Positions 5,181-6,728 of a stretch of 6,728 nucleotides of DNA are shown in pieces (position 1 is the first letter of the stretch; each line of letters opens with the position of its first letter). Source of the stretch: Thermodesulfovibrio sp. (GTDB lineage: Bacteria > Nitrospirota > Thermodesulfovibrionia > Thermodesulfovibrionales > JdFR-85); the NCBI GenBank assembly GCA_027050975.1, contig JALUAR010000023.1, positions 1 to 6,728 of the forward strand. Reading direction: 5' to 3'. Made by a program: the position numbers and the translations under genes. A model generated the notes under the pieces. The model was given only the letters and a program-made list of their open reading frames with translations. It was not told where the DNA came from and did not search any database.

Positions 5181-5998
5181 TAAATATAAAAAAAGATTTA
5201 GAAAAACTCAAAACTATTTCCACCATACCGGTGATTATGAGAAGGATTATGGAGACCATAGCTGATGAGTCAAAATCATATATGGATCTTGGCAAGATAA
5301 TAGAGCATGATCAGAGCCTTGCGGAAAGAGTTGTTGCAATGGCTAATTCCCCTTACTTTGGACATTCTGGAATGATAAATAACATAGACCAGGCAGTGCT
5401 TATCCTGGGGTTTGACCTTGTCAAGAGCATTGCCATCAGTATGTCAGTTTTTGAACTCTTCTCAAAGACAGAGGCGAAGAAAATGAAGAAGCTCTGGGTC
5501 CATTCATATAAAGTGGCTATTGCATCATCTGAGCTTTGCGGAAAGATACCCGTTACAACAGCAGGGGTCTGTTTTCTGGGAGGGCTGCTTCATGATATCG
5601 GCCGCCTTGTCTTCTTCAGTCTTTACCCGGACAGATACAGGGATTTTATGTTCGAAGAGGGGCTTTCCGAAAAAGAAAGACGTATATTCGGAACAGACCA
5701 TGCAGAGGTTGCCGGATGGTTTCTTGAGGGAATGTTAATACCCGAGGAGATCATAACAGCAGTGAAGTGTCACCATGATATAAAAGCCTGTTCAAAACAT
5801 GTGGGGGTTGCCTCTACTGTGTATTTTGCTGAAGGAATTATTTCAAGTATGGACAAAGATGAAGCCTCTGATGGCAAATGGGTTGATGAAATGGAAAGCC
5901 TCTTCCTTGAATGTGGACTGAGTGGGGATGACATCGTGATGATAGAAAAGAGAATAAATGAAGAGGCTGAAGAAATCAGGAGATTTTTCGACCTCTAA
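5177..5998 (+). CDS. HDOD-domain signalling protein
   Basis: The 273-residue protein is one HDOD domain. It opens with LKTISTIPVIMRRIMETI (11-28), typical of the family (L..lp.lP....ri), then IIEHDQSLAERVVAMANSPYF (41-61), the NIDQAVLILGF helix (69-79), WVHSYKVA (107-114), and GLLHDIGRLV (136-145). HDOD proteins are cytoplasmic output or adaptor modules, often tied to chemotaxis, motility, type IV pili or cyclic-di-GMP signalling; most have no shown enzyme activity. Here the HD-type metal ligands look largely kept: His109, His139-Asp140, His175 in TDHAEV, and HH at 199-200, so a catalytic role cannot be excluded. The C-terminal 40 residues are acidic and helical (EEAEEIRRF). No other domain is fused. 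It is translationally coupled to the upstream receiver protein, which suggests the receiver controls this protein. Confidence 0.93.
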   Translation: MINIKKDLEKLKTISTIPVIMRRIMETIADESKSYMDLGKIIEHDQSLAERVVAMANSPYFGHSGMINNIDQAVLILGFDLVKSIAISMSVFELFSKTEAKKMKKLWVHSYKVAIASSELCGKIPVTTAGVCFLGGLLHDIGRLVFFSLYPDRYRDFMFEEGLSEKERRIFGTDHAEVAGWFLEGMLIPEEIITAVKCHHDIKACSKHVGVASTVYFAEGIISSMDKDEASDGKWVDEMESLFLECGLSGDDIVMIEKRINEEAEEIRRFFDL

Positions 5999-6056
5999 GG
6001 GGGGATAGAAGATAATGTTAATAAGCCGTTCATAGAAGACCTGCCCCTGGGTTGTA

Positions 6057-6078
6057 AAGTTTATTGATAAATAAACTT
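6057..6078. repeat. Perfect AT-rich inverted repeat upstream of the tetR promoter
   Basis: Arms AAGTTTATT (6057-6065) and AATAAACTT (6070-6078) are exact reverse complements, separated by GATA. The repeat ends one base before the tetR -35 box. It has only one G-C pair per arm and no T-run on either side, so it is a poor intrinsic terminator. A binding site for a second regulator is more likely, but no factor is known. Confidence 0.55.
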
Positions 6079-6079
6079 A

Positions 6080-6109
6080 TTGACAAATTGACTCACCGGT
6101 CAGTAAAAT
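6080..6109 (+). promoter_or_regulatory. Sigma-70-type promoter of tetR, start site at the ATG
   Basis: A perfect TTGACA (6080-6085) and a TAAAAT (6104-6109) are 18 bases apart. The start site would be about seven bases past the -10, that is at the A of the ATG at 6116. No Shine-Dalgarno sequence precedes that ATG, as expected for a leaderless mRNA. A palindromic operator fills the spacer. Confidence 0.65.
6088..6107. promoter_or_regulatory. Probable TetR-family operator
   Basis: A 20-base imperfect palindrome is centred on ACCGGT (6095-6100): half-sites TTGACTCACC and GGTCAGTAAA pair at 8 of 10 positions. The core ACTnACCGGTnAGT resembles operators found upstream of self-regulating TetR/AcrR genes of efflux operons. 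It lies between -35 and -10, so bound protein would block RNA polymerase and the gene would repress itself. That the neighbouring TetR protein binds here is inferred from position. Confidence 0.65.
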
Positions 6110-6115
6110 AAATAC

Positions 6116-6700
6116 ATGAGGACCACACAGCAGAAAAAAGAGGCGATTCTTAATGTAGCAACCGAGCTATTCTCAACCCAGCCCTATCACAAAGTGGCCA
6201 TGGACGAGATAGCTCGCAGGGCAAGGGTTGCAAAGGGAACACTCTATTATCACTTCAAATCGAAGGAGGCCCTTTATGCCTCTTTACTGCATCAGGGCCT
6301 TGACAGTATGTTGCAGAGGCTGAAGGCAAGATTTGACAAAACAGACCCTGTGGAAAATCTTGCCTTTTTTGTACGTGAACTTGCCCATTTTTTCCATGAA
6401 AAAAGGACTTTTTTCCTTGTGCTTCAGCAGGAAGAGAGCAGTCTTTTCAGCAAGAAGCTAAAGAACTGTTATGAAAAGATATGTACTCTGAGAGACCTGC
6501 TGGGCTCAATCATTAAGGAAGGCATTGGCAAGGGATACATAAGAGAGGATGTGGAGCCCGATGTATTGATAGAGATCATAATGGGAATGATAAAAGAGCC
6601 GGTTTTGAAAGGCAAAACTGATCCGGAACTTCATTCCGATATGGTTATAAAGATACTTGCCGAAGGGATAAGTAAAAAAACTTTTTCAAACGAAAATTAG
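6116..6700 (+). CDS. TetR/AcrR-family transcriptional regulator
   Basis: The 194-residue protein has the TetR N-terminal DNA-binding domain at about 8-55: KKEAILNVATELFS, then the helix-turn-helix MDEIARRARVAKGTLYYHF (29-47), followed by KSKEALY. The rest is helical and variable, forming the ligand pocket and dimer surface; no ligand can be inferred. The ATG at 6116 follows an in-frame TAA at 6104-6106 and gives a normal N-terminal length. It has no ribosome binding site and its promoter starts at the ATG, so the mRNA is probably leaderless. It likely represses itself through the palindrome in its promoter. The gene to its right, outside the window, is on closely spaced DNA and may be the main target; efflux genes are a common partner of such regulators, but nothing in the window shows this. 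Confidence 0.94.
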   Translation: MRTTQQKKEAILNVATELFSTQPYHKVAMDEIARRARVAKGTLYYHFKSKEALYASLLHQGLDSMLQRLKARFDKTDPVENLAFFVRELAHFFHEKRTFFLVLQQEESSLFSKKLKNCYEKICTLRDLLGSIIKEGIGKGYIREDVEPDVLIEIIMGMIKEPVLKGKTDPELHSDMVIKILAEGISKKTFSNEN

Positions 6701-6721
6701 CAATAAAAGTTTGTCGTATGT

Positions 6722-6728
6722 ACAGGAG
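6722..6728 (+). promoter_or_regulatory. Possible ribosome binding site of the next gene, cut by the window edge
   Basis: The last bases, ACAGGAG, resemble a Shine-Dalgarno sequence 22 bases after the tetR stop, with no terminator between. A gene on the same strand probably starts just outside, cotranscribed with tetR. An ATG at 6718-6720 is also possible as its start but has no ribosome binding site. Confidence 0.35.

Noticed and set aside
6036..6056. Possible terminator hairpin around ACCTGCCCCTGGGT after the HDOD gene
   Set aside because: Only three to four base pairs can form and no T-run follows.
1..6728. CRISPR array, tRNA, insertion sequence or toxin-antitoxin locus
   Set aside because: No regularly spaced repeats, cloverleaf, transposase motif or small paired toxin gene was seen on either strand.

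Overview
The window looks like ordinary bacterial chromosome from a flagellated or signal-rich anaerobe. Evidence for anaerobic or thermophile-type physiology is an iron-sulfur flavoprotein fragment beside a TtuB/TtuA-type tRNA thiolation pair, which in its family uses an oxygen-sensitive Fe-S cluster. The two-component, HD-GYP and HDOD proteins resemble those common in Nitrospirota and former Deltaproteobacteria. That assignment is inference from protein style only. No mobile element, CRISPR array, rRNA or tRNA was seen, and no gene has the coding style of foreign DNA.

Layout. Bases 1-1614 (+) hold a probable operon: the 3' part of a flavodoxin-fold Fe-S flavoprotein, a small MoaD/ThiS/TtuB-like sulfur carrier, and a TtuA-like tRNA 2-thiolation enzyme starting with TTG inside the carrier gene. 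Bases 1565-2635 (-) encode a response regulator with a complete HD-GYP domain, probably a cyclic-di-GMP phosphodiesterase. Its 3' end overlaps that of ttuA by 50 bases. A 136-base divergent spacer with a promoter on each strand leads to nfi (endonuclease V, 2772-3455 +), which overlaps a Smr-domain gene (3443-4099 +). After a 73-base gap come two translationally coupled signalling genes: a degenerate histidine-kinase-like protein fused to a receiver (4173-5180 +) and an HDOD protein (5177-5998 +). A 117-base spacer with a promoter and palindromic operator precedes a TetR-family regulator (6116-6700 +). The window ends just downstream, in what may be the ribosome binding site of the next gene.

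How the parts work together. The carrier and TtuA would deliver sulfur as a protein thiocarboxylate to tRNA. Endonuclease V and Smr suggest a small DNA or RNA maintenance unit. The HD-GYP regulator, the kinase-like/receiver protein and the HDOD protein make this a signalling neighbourhood. The TetR gene probably controls itself and genes to the right.

Points most worth a second look: (1) the carrier's essential C-terminal Gly-Gly is followed by seven extra residues, but a one-base change of frame in the GGGGG run that encodes it gives a protein ending exactly in Gly-Gly; (2) the kinase-like protein has Arg where the phospho-accepting His should be and has lost its ATP-binding glycine motifs; (3) a sigma-28 (FliA)-like promoter precedes that gene; (4) the promoters of nfi and tetR both place the transcription start at the A of the ATG, implying leaderless mRNAs.
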